DNA of 64,000 bases from Ophiobolus disseminans (taxonomy: Eukaryota > Ascomycota > Dothideomycetes > Pleosporales > Phaeosphaeriaceae), in the NCBI GenBank assembly GCA_010093685.1, contig MU006222.1, positions 1,514,856-1,578,855 of the forward strand. Reading direction: 5' to 3'. The notes under the pieces were generated by a model. That model was not told the DNA's origin, searched no databases, and saw only the letters and a list, made by a program, of their open reading frames with translations. A program made the translations under genes and the position numbers. Below, one piece after another: positions 9,202 through 20,189 of this stretch (its first letter is position 1; each line of letters begins with the position of its first letter).

Positions 9202-11334
9202 ATGGCACCCATAGCTGCCGAGACAGCTCCCGCGCAGAGGCAGGCCCGCCGCCCGCTCTCGCGCATCGTACCTGCCATCCCGCACCGGCTCTCACGCACC
9301 GTACCTGCTGCCAGGCCCATCACCCCCGAGGAGTCCAACAAGGGCGCCATCACGCAGAACGGGCCGGAGCCGCAGCCTATTGCCGAGAAGCAAGCCGACG
9401 AGCCGCTTCCGCCGACGAGTGCTGTCGACGCTCCCCTGACGCCGGACTCCCGTGCTTCTGGGGACGAGAAGAGTGAAGTCGAGGCTACAGTCTTGGCCAC
9501 GTCGCCCGCAAAGTCGGCAGAAGACCACATCGAACGGGCGCCGCACCACCAGGGTCAGTCCCCACCAGCTGCAGCAGCCCAACATGACAGTGGATTTGAA
9601 CTAACGCGCCTCGTGACAGACACCAAGCCGAGCAACGACACCAAACCTACTACCAATGGCCATCACCGCAAGCTGACCGTACCTGCCCAGCTCCCGCCGC
9701 CCTTCTACCCCTCGGTCAAGGTCGACACACAGACCCCACCCGTAGATAGCAACGGCACGGTGCCGCCTTCGTCCCATCGTTCTCAGCTCAGTGCCGGCGC
9801 AGCAGCTTTTAGTGTTCTGAATGCTTCTCCTGCCACACCAGTCACTCCGTACGATGTGGAACAGGAGCGCCACACCCCGCAACCCACCCTTACACGACCT
9901 CCTCCTGGCTTTGCGCCTCCAGAGTTCACACCCTCCTTCTTTCCTGGCCATGCTCACCACCCCTCAGCTGCCGGCGCTCCGTGGTCATACTCCTCCTATC
10001 CCGTGCCACAACCGGATGCTATCTATGGCAACGGACCTGACTACCGCCAGGCCCTGTTCTCCGCTGACCATGTTGTGCATACTGCTCCCTACGATGGCAA
10101 TCTCGCTCCCGGAGACCTGAATGGAGCTACCACATCGCACTCGCAGTCGCCGAGCAAATCATACTTTGGTGAAGTCAAGTCCAGCTCTGAGCATGGGGAC
10201 GCGCAGCGTATGCTACCATACCAGAACGGGATGAGCTCACATGAGAGAATTGAAGAGTCTCCCTTTGAGCTCGCGGCCTATCTGTCGACACAGTTTGGTA
10301 ATCCAGAGTTTGCGGATTTCATCCTACAAATTCGCTCACCGGAATCCATATTGGTCTCCATTCCCGTCCACGGTATCGTAGTGGTCCGAAGCCCTGTTGT
10401 GGCAGAGGCTGTACGTCATAGCATACCCGCTGCACATCGTTCGAGAGAAACCCGTCGGGTGCTCGACGTTCTCACGTCGGATCCATTCGTCACCCGGGAG
10501 TCACTCGAAGAAGCTGTCAAAGTACTCTATGGTGCGCCCCTTCTATCAGCGCAGACCTTTTTGTACAGTGTTGCACCATATGCATACGACAGCGATTCGT
10601 CGTCTCCGTCAGGCGATGCTCGAAGGCGCATGCAGCAACTACTAAGTTATATTGCGGCCGGGAGGTCTCTGAAGCTAGCAAGCATGCAAGCACGTGGCGT
10701 GGAGATCGCAAGATCGCTACTTCGATGGGACACCGTGGACGAGGTCTTGCAGGTCACGCTCCAGGCTAGCTCGGCATCCCACACCAAGGACGGTTTCGAG
10801 CAAGACAACCCATTCACCGCGGCGCTGCTCGGTTATGCCATCGAGTTCATAGCTTGCACCTTCCCCGTCGACTTTACTCTTCACACCATCGCACCTGAGC
10901 TGCAAGGCCTTCCACGTCTCCCTACAGTCCGCGAGCCACGACCATCTACTCACAACCCCCGATTGAGCAAGATCCGGTTCGGCGACGCACCACCTGGAGA
11001 CCGTCCACAGCCTAGTCAGGCGTCTCTGGTTCTTTCTTCCGTGTTGCTTTCACTACCTCTTCCCCTCGTTGACCGCCTTTTCAACCATCGGGCAACAGCA
11101 AACCAGATTGGTTGGACTGGTGTGGTGAGGGTCATGCGAGACGTAATCGTTGAGCGCGAGAAGCGCCGCCAGAAAGCACTGAAGGGTGAAGTCAGGCCTG
11201 CCGCAGATGGTGCTATTCCCACTATCCTGCTGAACAATCTGCACCTCGAGGAGCGCGTCGAGCAGGTAGAGGAATCTCTACTGCACCCATCCGGATATCG
11301 ACTCGTGGCTCAGCGCCTCGACGGAGAGTTGTGA
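9202..11334 (+). CDS. Conserved fungal protein with BTB/POZ-like domain
   Basis: This single exon encodes 710 residues from the ATG at 9202, in an ACC-ATG-G context; the in-frame codons just upstream are not ATG. The first 340 residues are disordered and rich in Pro, Ser and Thr. Around residues 353-460 a segment (F-A-D-F-I-L-Q-I, then a hydrophobic strand and H-G-I-V-V-V-R-S-P-V-V-A-E-A) resembles the start of a BTB/POZ fold, where proteins dimerise or bind cullin adaptors. The remaining 250 residues are helical and conserved-looking. The BTB assignment is pattern-based inference; the role is unknown. Confidence 0.65.
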   Translation: MAPIAAETAPAQRQARRPLSRIVPAIPHRLSRTVPAARPITPEESNKGAITQNGPEPQPIAEKQADEPLPPTSAVDAPLTPDSRASGDEKSEVEATVLATSPAKSAEDHIERAPHHQGQSPPAAAAQHDSGFELTRLVTDTKPSNDTKPTTNGHHRKLTVPAQLPPPFYPSVKVDTQTPPVDSNGTVPPSSHRSQLSAGAAAFSVLNASPATPVTPYDVEQERHTPQPTLTRPPPGFAPPEFTPSFFPGHAHHPSAAGAPWSYSSYPVPQPDAIYGNGPDYRQALFSADHVVHTAPYDGNLAPGDLNGATTSHSQSPSKSYFGEVKSSSEHGDAQRMLPYQNGMSSHERIEESPFELAAYLSTQFGNPEFADFILQIRSPESILVSIPVHGIVVVRSPVVAEAVRHSIPAAHRSRETRRVLDVLTSDPFVTRESLEEAVKVLYGAPLLSAQTFLYSVAPYAYDSDSSSPSGDARRRMQQLLSYIAAGRSLKLASMQARGVEIARSLLRWDTVDEVLQVTLQASSASHTKDGFEQDNPFTAALLGYAIEFIACTFPVDFTLHTIAPELQGLPRLPTVREPRPSTHNPRLSKIRFGDAPPGDRPQPSQASLVLSSVLLSLPLPLVDRLFNHRATANQIGWTGVVRVMRDVIVEREKRRQKALKGEVRPAADGAIPTILLNNLHLEERVEQVEESLLHPSGYRLVAQRLDGEL

Positions 11335-13133
11335 TGCATGTCTTCTTCTAATGTCATTTGAGCGACTATACCCGCTCCTTCGTGGATATATACGATCGAT
11401 CTCGTCATTTTGTCGATTCATCACGCGTTATCGAACAAACAAAAATTGGGTGGACTTGCCATTTCAAGGTGTACAGCATAGCAAGCGGCTGAGGCGTTCG
11501 GGACTGGGCTGTTCAACAGAATTTCCTTTTCGAGACGGAGACTCATTTCCAAAAAGTAAGATTTGAAACGACATGACGATGCATATTCCCCACAAGATCA
11601 CGACGGCATGAGGGAGCCTGATTTACTTTGTACATCATTGCGGCATTCTACTTCCTTTTCTTGGATGGGCCACATACAGGCTGGAGGTGCCTAACGCGGC
11701 TTTCATCTGCTTCGCGTCTACATGGAGTTCAACATGGGGTTTAGTTAGATTGCCCTAGAGGCGCGCAAATACAATATTGCACGGTATCAAGCTTCACGTA
11801 GCACACACGTACTAATGTGGCAGCTAACTAAACAGAGGTGCGTCACGAGAAACGCATTGTTGCAGACTAGTATTACTTGCACTGAAGCAAAACGGCGACT
11901 CTAAAGCCTACATTCGTGTATATCAAACACCATTTAGCCGCTCTCTGGGAGACTTAGTAAGCCTTCAAACCACGCCGCACGACAACAACATCATTACGCT
12001 TCAACTTGCTTGAAACAGCGCGCTCTTCTTACCCCTTAACTCTAATCCAAGAACAGCAAAACTAGGTCTCACTTACCAACTTCCGTCGACCTCCGCAATA
12101 CGAGCGCTTCGCATTGATCTAGGGCAAAATGTTCCGTTCTCAAGCCTGCATTCGTACCGATGTCCGAATTGAGTGTAGAAGGGAGCTTGAGATATTAAGA
12201 CGACCGAAAGCTAGAAAACATATAGGCTGGGTATTGCGAATAGTGCGTTGCTTACTTTGTCGTGCTGCATCATTTCTATCGGAACTTTGAGACCTAGGGT
12301 TCCGCGAATAAGCAATAGAGACTTGTTTGTGAGTCACTCTCTAAATACCCGTTAGGTAAATCCAAGTACAGGTAGTTGTGATTGTGGCCTTATTTCCCCC
12401 GCACATGGGTTGCATTTATAATGCGCTTTACCTCTCGGATACTTTTCCAGCTGACGCCAAACTTCTCGGGGAAGTGAGATTTGAACACCATTCCTCTCGG
12501 GGTTTCAACATGCAGGTGGTAAAGGGCGCGCAGCTCACGACGCCAGCGAGAAATTCTGAGTGCTGCAATATATTTGCAGGACGGGTGATGTCGACGAGGA
12601 AATGTGTACCTAGGTTGGCTATCGGACTTCAAATTTCTCATCCACTTCGGCTCCCCCTTGTGGATCAGCATGGCGAGAAATACTTTGCGCGTTACCTATT
12701 TAAGACCAAGTCACCCGGCTATAACGCGGATTTAAAGACAAGTCTCGGTTCGTGACGTGCTTGCGCCGCCGTTGTTTGATTCCCCGGTAAAACGACACGC
12801 GAAACGGGCCCGTTTCTGTGGCCGGACCACGCCTCAGATGGCTTGCAAGGCGGCAACTAGGGGCCCTATTTTGGTTGGTAATGGGTTCGAGTGGAGTCTG
12901 GATGCTAAAGCATTTAATGATCTGCCGAGGCGCCCCTGCTTCTTCCATCTCATCTCTTCCCCGGCTTCTGCGCGGTTCCTTCTTGTCATTTCCTGGGTGC
13001 GGAATTCATTCTAGATCTATCTTTCGCGATCGTTGAGGCTACCATAACCTCGGGTCGAACGTTTTTGTGTGCTGCAGGACACTGCATTTGCCGATCGAGT
13101 CGCAACGCCGGCGCGTCAGCATCAGAGGTCACC
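11335..13133. other. Long intergenic region, no gene seen
   Basis: This 1.8-kb stretch has only short open frames in all six frames, without paired splice sites or recognisable motifs. It carries the 3' region of the BTB-like gene and the promoter of the transporter. No repeat shared with the rest of the window was found by eye. Confidence 0.5.
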
Positions 13134-14704
13134 ATGGACACAATGGACCGTTCAACACGGCTTGCTGCCTCAGACGCCCATTCAACGACATTTGATGAGA
13201 AATCTAGTCAACAACCCTCCATTGCTTCAGATTCAGCCCGAAGTGATCAAGACCGGGTGGTGAATCCGAGCCAAGGGAAGGACGAGCACGTGACCGACGA
13301 GGACGAAGCGTTGGAGCCTGTTGTATCAAGACATCCGAGTGTTAGAGACGCGTCGAGTATACCTAATGGTGGTCTTTGGGCATGGCTACAAGTTCTTGGA
13401 GGGTTTTTCTTGTTGTTTAATTCTTGGTACGTATCAACAGGTTGTAACTCGCCTAGGGAAGCCTAAACATCATCGCAACCAAGCGCACATCTATGATGAA
13501 ATAGTCACTGAAAATATACAGGGGCATAATAAACACGTTCGGGTCTTATCAGGCTTTTTACGAGACGGATCTCCTACCCAACTCCAGCGCATCAGCCATC
13601 TCATGGATCGGCTCCATCCAAGCATTCCTCCTCCTCATGGTCGGCGCGTTAACCGGCCCTCTCTACGACGCTGGATACTTCCGATCCTTACTCATCTTCG
13701 GATCAGTTATGCTTGTTCTCGGCCAAATGATGTTGTCCCTCTGCCACAAGTACTGGCAAGTTCTCCTGGCACAAGCGTTCTGCATCGGCATTGGCACCGG
13801 CGCACTCTTCGTCCCCAGCGTAGCCATATTATCGACATACTTCTCCACTCGGATTGGTCTCGCCATCGGTATCGCAGCATCTGGATCCTCATTCGGTGGC
13901 GTCATCTACCCGATTGTTTTCCACCGACTGCTTCCTAAGCTGGGTTTCGCGTGGACGACTAGGGTCCTGGGCTTCCTCATCCTAGTCACGATGATTGTGC
14001 CGAATATCTGCATGCGTGTTCGCGTTTTGCCGGCGAAGTCGCGCTCGCTGCTTGATTTGAAGGCTTTTCTAATCCCGGCATACAGCTTGCAGGTTGCAGG
14101 CTTTTTCTGCGGGTTCATGGGATTGTATATGCCGTTTTTCTATGCGCAAGTGTATGCGCTAGAGCGGCATATTACGACTGAGAACCTTGCGTTTTATTTG
14201 TTGGCTATCATGAATAGCACATCCGTGTTTGGCCGTGAGTTATTCCTCTGAGAGGAACTTTTTGAGATAAACTAACACTGGCTCGCAGGCATCATTCCCA
14301 ACATCTTCGCCGACAAAGTCGGGCCATTCAATGTCGTTATTCCCTGCGCACTTACCTCAGCAACGCTCTGCTTTTGCTTCATAGCCGTCGATACATCCGC
14401 AGGCATCATTGTGCTTATGGCGTTCTACGGTTTCTTCTCTGGCTCATTTGTTAGCTTACCGCCCACTATCGTTGTCAACATCAGTAAGGACTCGCGGGAT
14501 AAGATTGGCACGCGGCTAGGCCAGAGTTTTGCATTCGTCGCATTCGGTATTTTGATTGGCACGCCAATTGGCGGCGCGGTGTTGGAAAGGGGTGGATTCG
14601 ATGCACTCTGGACGTTTGGAGGGTGTATGATCTTTGCGAGTGGAGCGCTGTTGATGGCGGCCAGAGTTAGCTGGGCTGGGCTTGCTGTCATGAAAAGGGC
14701 TTGA
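13134..14704 (+). CDS. MFS monocarboxylate-type transporter (MCT/Mch family)
   Basis: Three exons, 13134-13426, 13522-14234 and 14289-14704, give 473 residues in an unbroken frame. Intron 1 is 95 bp (GTACGT...ATACAG); intron 2 is 54 bp (GTGAGT, ACTAAC, CGCAG). The start is the ATG in CACC-ATG-G context. The protein has a hydrophilic N-terminal tail of about 85 residues, then the family's opening signature P-N-G-G-L-W-A-W and N-T-F-G-S-Y-Q, and about 12 membrane segments with a central loop near residue 270. Fungal members resemble Mch-type carriers or transporters beside secondary-metabolite clusters. The substrate cannot be inferred; no biosynthetic gene is adjacent. Confidence 0.88.
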
Positions 14705-15011
14705 AAGGCTGGGACTGCCCGCAAGCTGTTGTCTTCTGGAGTTTTGGATGCAAAAGCAGATTCGAGCTCGCACCTAAAAGCCATATCTTGTCAAATAAAC
14801 CAAAAGTCTGAAGAATGGGTCAAATACTAATAAACTAGTCTAAGGCGATCGGGTCTAATACTAACAAATGAGTGTGATACCAGCAAACCAAACCAAAAAC
14901 TAACAAACAAACACAACAATAGTGTAGGCACGCTGTGGACAAACACAAAAGAGAAACTTCTTCAACTCAATCATCCACTCCATGCCCCACCCCCAAACAT
15001 CTCTATCCCCC

Positions 15012-15715
15012 CTACGGCACCGTACACCTAACCAAACTCGTCCACTCCACAGAATCATACCCCTTACACCCTGCCGTATCCTTTGCATGCCCCGTCGCAA
15101 AACACGGCCCCACATACCTATTCTCCCACGTCCTCAAATTGCCCACAAAAGCGCCCGCCTTGACTGAACCCCAGTCCAAGGCCTGGTCGCAATTGTCCAC
15201 AAAGTACCAATCGCTGCCCAACACGCCGGACCGGAAACACGCGTTCTGCCCGCTCCATTCTTCGGTGATGTCTGGAGACGTGCAAGAGCGTTGACCTGTG
15301 CGGGCGAATTTTATGTGCTCGGGTGTGGAGCAGCGCGAGCCGCAGCTGAGGTACCAGAAGCGCCAGTAGAGGACGTCGCGGGTGGAGCGGGGGGCTGGGT
15401 GGGTGTTGGTGTGGGTGTGTGGTAGGAGGGGGGGATGGGATGGTAGTACGTACTGAGATTGGTGGAGCGGGGGGTGAGGGTGGCGTTGTTGAGGAGGTCG
15501 AGCTCTTCGGGGGTATATGGCTGTTCTTGGTTAGGATTGTGCTGGTGTGGTTCTCATGGGAGTGTACGTACGCGTTGGTTTACTTGGTTCCCTTCTGCGT
15601 CGTGGAAGGAAAGCCCGTTGCTTGGTGTTGCGCTGGGTGCTGCTGGGGAGCTGGTAACGAACGGAGCGGTGGCCATGATGCTAAAGAGCAAGACGGGAAG
15701 AGTGGAGAAATACAT
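15012..15715 (-). CDS. Small secreted cysteine-rich protein, candidate effector
   Basis: Three exons, 15715-15572, 15520-15454 and 15394-15012, give 197 residues. Introns are 51 bp (GTACGT, CCTAAC, AACAG) and 59 bp (GTACGT...CCCAG). The first 20 residues (MYFSTLPVLLFSIMATAPF) form a signal peptide, followed by an Ala/Pro/Ser spacer. The mature part has eight cysteines, compatible with four disulfides, and several W/Y-rich segments (WRFWYLSC, SDWYFVDNC). An N-glycosylation sequon (N-A-T) is present. No family is recognised. Size, secretion and an even cysteine count match apoplastic effectors or small extracellular enzymes; function is inference. Confidence 0.75.
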
Positions 15716-16377
15716 AATTGACGAGTATTGTCTGAAGGATCTTGTCTAACGATTGTTTTGGATGAGATGTGCGATATGGAATGCTTTATCATGAGGTTGC
15801 CTAAGTTATATACACCCTCATGATGATTCTGGCGCAGAACCCATGCCTGCTTCATCATCTCTGACTTTCGTTAACATATCTCAAAATTACTGTTTTGAGT
15901 TTATGCCAAGATGCATGTAGCATGGAAACGGCCGTAGGGGCGATGTTACACAGTCCATTGGCCAATTATTGGAGTCGTGAGGCTAAGCGACATATCTAAC
16001 TAGACCTGAACAAGCAGTAATCCATCGAAGAATTCAGCCGCTTCATGACTTCTCAGCTGTTGTAAATCAAGGATGTCAGCTTCTTGAGATGAAGGGTGCT
16101 CAGCAACTGACGGCCTGCCTTTAAATCCCTGCAAGTCCAAACATGTGCCTTTCCAAACTGGCTCCGCGCCCTGTTATGAGTCTGAGAAAACACAATATGA
16201 CTGTTTGCTGGCAAGGAGAACACATCTGGGGCGGACTGCATGGTCCGTACTTCAACTATTAGATTTGGTTGAACACAAGATGACAGTGCAATCAGCGGAG
16301 AGAGGGGATGTAGATAAAATCTCTGCTCGATAGAGCATCAGATAATGTAGTGCAATCGCACTAGAAGATTATCGCGC
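15716..16377. other. Intergenic region, nothing recognised
   Basis: It holds the promoter of the small secreted protein gene and the 3' flank of the F-box locus. No exon-like frame with splice sites and no repeat was seen. Confidence 0.4.
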
Positions 16378-17852
16378 CTACGTAGACACTATGACCGTCG
16401 TCTTGATGGGCGTTGCGTGCTCCCTCGGCGATCTTCTGTCATTATGTTCTTCCCCCCAACCATCGATGCCAACCGCAACACCACGCTCGATCCATTCGAG
16501 CGTGGCTTCATGTAAAGCCAAAGTTGGCTCGCGGCCGTTGTCTCGCCAGACTAGAATAGTGGCGAGGTTGGGCAGAGGGGCATCGCTTGGCAGCGTCTCT
16601 AGCAATTGCCGTATGTCGTCGTGCGTGGGATGAATGAGTTCTATGCTTTCAAGTGACGTATTCGCGCACACACAGAGTCCCCCGTCTCGCATAAACGCTT
16701 CCGTTGGTGCTATGATTCGCCGCAGCTCCGGAAACCGTAGCAGCGAATCTATTAGCCCGACTCCTGTTACCATGCCTGTGCCATCCCGCCAAGGAGCATC
16801 GCGTATTCCCCTAGTGTCTATGCTCAAAGTGCGCAGGCCCCGTGCCTTGATATATCCTATGGCGCAGTCGTATCCGCTGAGGTGCTCGGAATTAAGAGTC
16901 CCCTCGATTGAAAGGTACAGTGTCTTCAAAGCTGGGAAGCAACTCGTGATGTGTGCGAGATATGGTCCCGGGTCCCCGTCCCAATATCCCGTTTCATAGT
17001 TTTGCATCAGTCTACAATCAATGAGAAGTGTCAGAAACGTAACATTGCCAGGGACGACAGTATCGACCGGACGCAAGGGCATATATAGAGGAATGTAATC
17101 GCGCAGACATATGATTTCGAGGGACCTTAAAGCTGGCTGATTCAAGATGGACCACGGAGGGAGGCCGTCACTTTTGATACTGACTACGTTTGCAAGTCTT
17201 GCAATTGTAGAGGCATCGAAAGCAACGTGGCGGCCAAACCACTCGGTAAGATTGAAATTATTGAGTTCGAAAGCCGACCGAAACTCGATCGAAGTTTTAA
17301 GGAAGCTGTATATGGCGAGGTGCTTTTACGACGGGACCAGTGCGAGAATCAGCCCAGCAATTGCAGGCTCAAAGCCAGCGCGCACATGGATCTTCCAGCT
17401 ATTCTTCATGTGTTTTACACTTGATATTCTCTCGTTGTCCAGATCCAGGTCCTCGATCACCGGTCTGCGTTCCTCGTAGGAGGGCAGTAGTAGTATCTTG
17501 TCGAGTTGGGCTGTTCGATGATTTGTGGTTTCTTCCAGATTTCACCGGGCATTCGCTCGGAGATTACAGTCAGATCGAGTCGATGAATTTTCCTTGCGAG
17601 ATCGGGATGGTCTATAACAGTTCTTAGAAGACTTTGGGCCTGATGAGCTCGCTGGTTGTTCCAGCTTAGAGGGTCGGTAGGGAGTGGCTTCAGGAAGTGC
17701 GGCGACTTGTAGAGGACATCTTTTGTGACACTAACGAATGGTCGCGCAGCCATCAACACGTTGAATAGGTTATTGCTGCTCTCGCTCGTAGCGTGGACGT
17801 AGTCGAGGATCCGGTATAGGAGCTCGTTTGGGAGCATGGCAAGGCACGCCAT
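16378..17852 (-). pseudogene. F-box/LRR-like gene disrupted by a frameshift and a nonsense codon
   Basis: Reading on the minus strand from ATG 17852, an F-box-type start (L-P-N-E-L-L-Y-R-I-L-D-Y-V) is followed by about 110 coherent residues. The frame then breaks between about 17540 and 17480: coding sense continues in another frame (Q-L-D-K-I-L-L-L-P-S-Y) through 17,330, where a TAA at 17326-17328 interrupts a segment reading L-I-L-A-L-V-P-S-stop-K-H-L. From there about 315 further codons are open to the stop at 16378, with LRR-like spacing of leucines. F-box proteins select substrates for SCF ubiquitin ligases. One frameshift plus one stop points to a pseudogene or assembly errors; a single large intron is possible but would remove coherent sequence. 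Confidence 0.65.
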
Positions 17853-18315
17853 TGTGCGACGTTAGCAATTTTAGCTTAGGCAGGTAGTACCTAGAGCGCA
17901 AACAAAGTTCTTCCTGTGTGGTGTGGTTCTCTGTGGCGACTTTCTTGACTGTTGTGTGCGTTTCAGAAGGAACAAAAAACCTCGGAAGCAACCTTGCCGC
18001 ATCGAGCGTGAAGTGGGTGAATCGAGCTGTCCTTGCGCGTCCGTGCGTCCGTGCCCTGTTTTGACCCGCCGCCCTTTCATTGTCGAAGTCCAGTCTTTGT
18101 CGGACAAGCACTATAAAACGATTCGCGAATGCCCTAATGTGATGTTGGAATCGCTCGCTCTAAGCACAAACACCCAAAACACTGCCGTTCGTGTTGCACG
18201 TGTACTTCACTGCAACGGTGACGCACTCACGATCAGTCATTCACGTCACTTACTCAGTCATTCACATCACTTACCTACATAACATAGCCGCCTCTTAACT
18301 GCGTTTCGCACCACC
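17853..18315. promoter_or_regulatory. Divergent upstream region, F-box locus / NLR-like gene
   Basis: These 463 bp lie between two divergent start codons. A short direct repeat (two tandem copies of a unit containing CAGTCATTCAC) occurs at about 18,233-18,270. No named site was recognised. Confidence 0.4.
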
Positions 18316-19883
18316 ATGTCTCCGTCGCTGCCCCCAACTAACTTGGAGGCTGGCATCCCAGCAGCTAGCAGTTCCAGGCGAACAAATGCATCTGGGCTTT
18401 CGGCAATAATCGTTTCCATCATTCACATCACCACCCAAGTTACCAACCGTCTCAATGACCTCAAGAAGACAATTGATGGCATTCCAAGATCTCTTCAAGG
18501 AATATCCAGTGAGCTTCCAACATACAGACTTGTGCTGAAAAGAATCCAGGAAGCCGAGGAAACCGGTCGCATTCCAGAAGATAGTAGAGAGGTGTTGAAG
18601 CCTCTACTAAAAGACATGAAGGAGCACTTTGTGGCTATGTCAGAAATTGTAGATAAGATGCGGCCTAAGAACTCCAGATATGATGACAAGATAAAGTACC
18701 ACGAGAGCGTTATCCGCGGCTACTTCTCGACTTTGTCCCTAGAACGTCTTGTTTCGGGGCCCGGCAATGATCGCGCTGGTAAGTGCGCCCCCAGTTTCAG
18801 TTTACTTGTGTGTTATTCCGTTGCACAGTCATATCTGACATTCCACAGCCTCCTCGCAAGCATCGTTGGTCCCGACTTCCAACTGTCCGTTCGGACAGAA
18901 TCCCGACTTCATCGAAAGGCCCGTATTGGCAGCTGCAATGGCCCAGAATGGACCTGGATCAAGACGTGCCCTGGTTGGTGGAGCGGGCATGGGGTATGAA
19001 CACCTTACCATTAGATTCATTCACTATTCTGACATGTTACGGCACAGGAAGTCTCAGCTTGCCATTAGCTACGGACATAGAGTTCGACAAGCATCCCCCA
19101 ACACCTGGGTATTCTGGGTAGACACAAAGACCGCTGCCAAATTCGAGCAAGGCTATCGAGATATCGCGGACCTAGTGCGTATCGTAGGACGAAAAGACAG
19201 GGATGCAAATATATTGAGTTTGGTGTATGAGTGGTTACGCAACACACGCAACGGGCGCTGGGTCATGATCCTAGACAACGCCGACGACGTCGCCGTTCTA
19301 ACTCACCGCCCATCATCTCGCCAGCCGTCGCAGCCAAACAAGCAACTCTGCGACTTCCTCCCACAATCCCTGAACGGATCGATCTTGGCGACTTCGAGAA
19401 GTAGCGCGGCTGCTAATCTAGTCATCGGGAACGACAAGCACATCATAGCCGTGGAGCCCATGACTGAAGCTGAAGCCATGGCTTTGCTACGAAGCAGACT
19501 CGAAGAAATATACGAGGATACCGAGTTGAAAAGCCTCTTGAAATTGACCGGATGCATACCTTTGGCAGTGGCACAAGCCGCTGACTACATGGGAAGAAGA
19601 TCGCTGCTGATATCCGAATATATACAAGAGCTGCAAAAGGGCAACAAACCTGCTGCAAGCCCACTAAGCGAAAGCTCGCCCCAGCCACGAAGAGACCAAG
19701 GGCCCTCAAACTCCCTTGTCGCTGGTTGGAAAGGCACCCGTGAGTATGTTTTGCCCGCACCGCTCCTTCGATTCCTAGACTACCATCGCTGACGTGTTTG
19801 TTTCATGATTAGGAAACTCCGAACGCGCTTCTCGAAGGAGAAGACGGCGAAGAAGTAGCGACTGTGTCACCGAAACGTCGTAA
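18316..19883 (+). CDS. NLR-like protein: STAND N-terminal domain plus NB-ARC, no repeat domain
   Basis: Four exons (18316-18778, 18849-18993, 19048-19739, 19813-19883) give 456 residues. All three introns have GT-AG ends, the first two with CTGAC branches; intron 2 splits the Walker A motif. The first 140 residues are helical and resemble the N-terminal domain of fungal STAND proteins. An NB-ARC-type NTPase follows: Walker A G-G-A-G-M-G-K-S near residues 197-205, Walker B W-V-M-I-L-D-N-A-D-D near 275, sensor-like G-S-I-L-A-T-S-R and the G-C-I-P-L-A motif. Fungal NLRs use such switches in allorecognition and cell death. Typical TPR/ankyrin/WD repeats are absent; instead there is a short Arg-rich tail (seven consecutive Arg), which could be a nuclear signal. 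The final small exon is the least certain part. Confidence 0.75.
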
Positions 19884-20189
19884 CGAGTGGCGGAGACGAC
19901 GACCGTATATAATGCGGGAGCGGCAGCAAGTGATGCTATCGAAGTTGGCGATCTTGGCCCATGGGATCATCGGGACTGTTTGATTACAGAGGGGGAAGCG
20001 ATAGGCGCAACTTCAGTGTTTGTAGGATTGTTGATGTATTTAGTGTTTCTTGTTTAATTTGAGTCTATGCATACCTAGGTACTGGTAATATGTTGTGTGC
20101 CTGCACTTTGCTTAGAAGAACGGGGCATGTGCTACTCTCGACACGAAATTTGACCTCACAGTCCCAGGCTGGGTGACGGAAATCACCCC

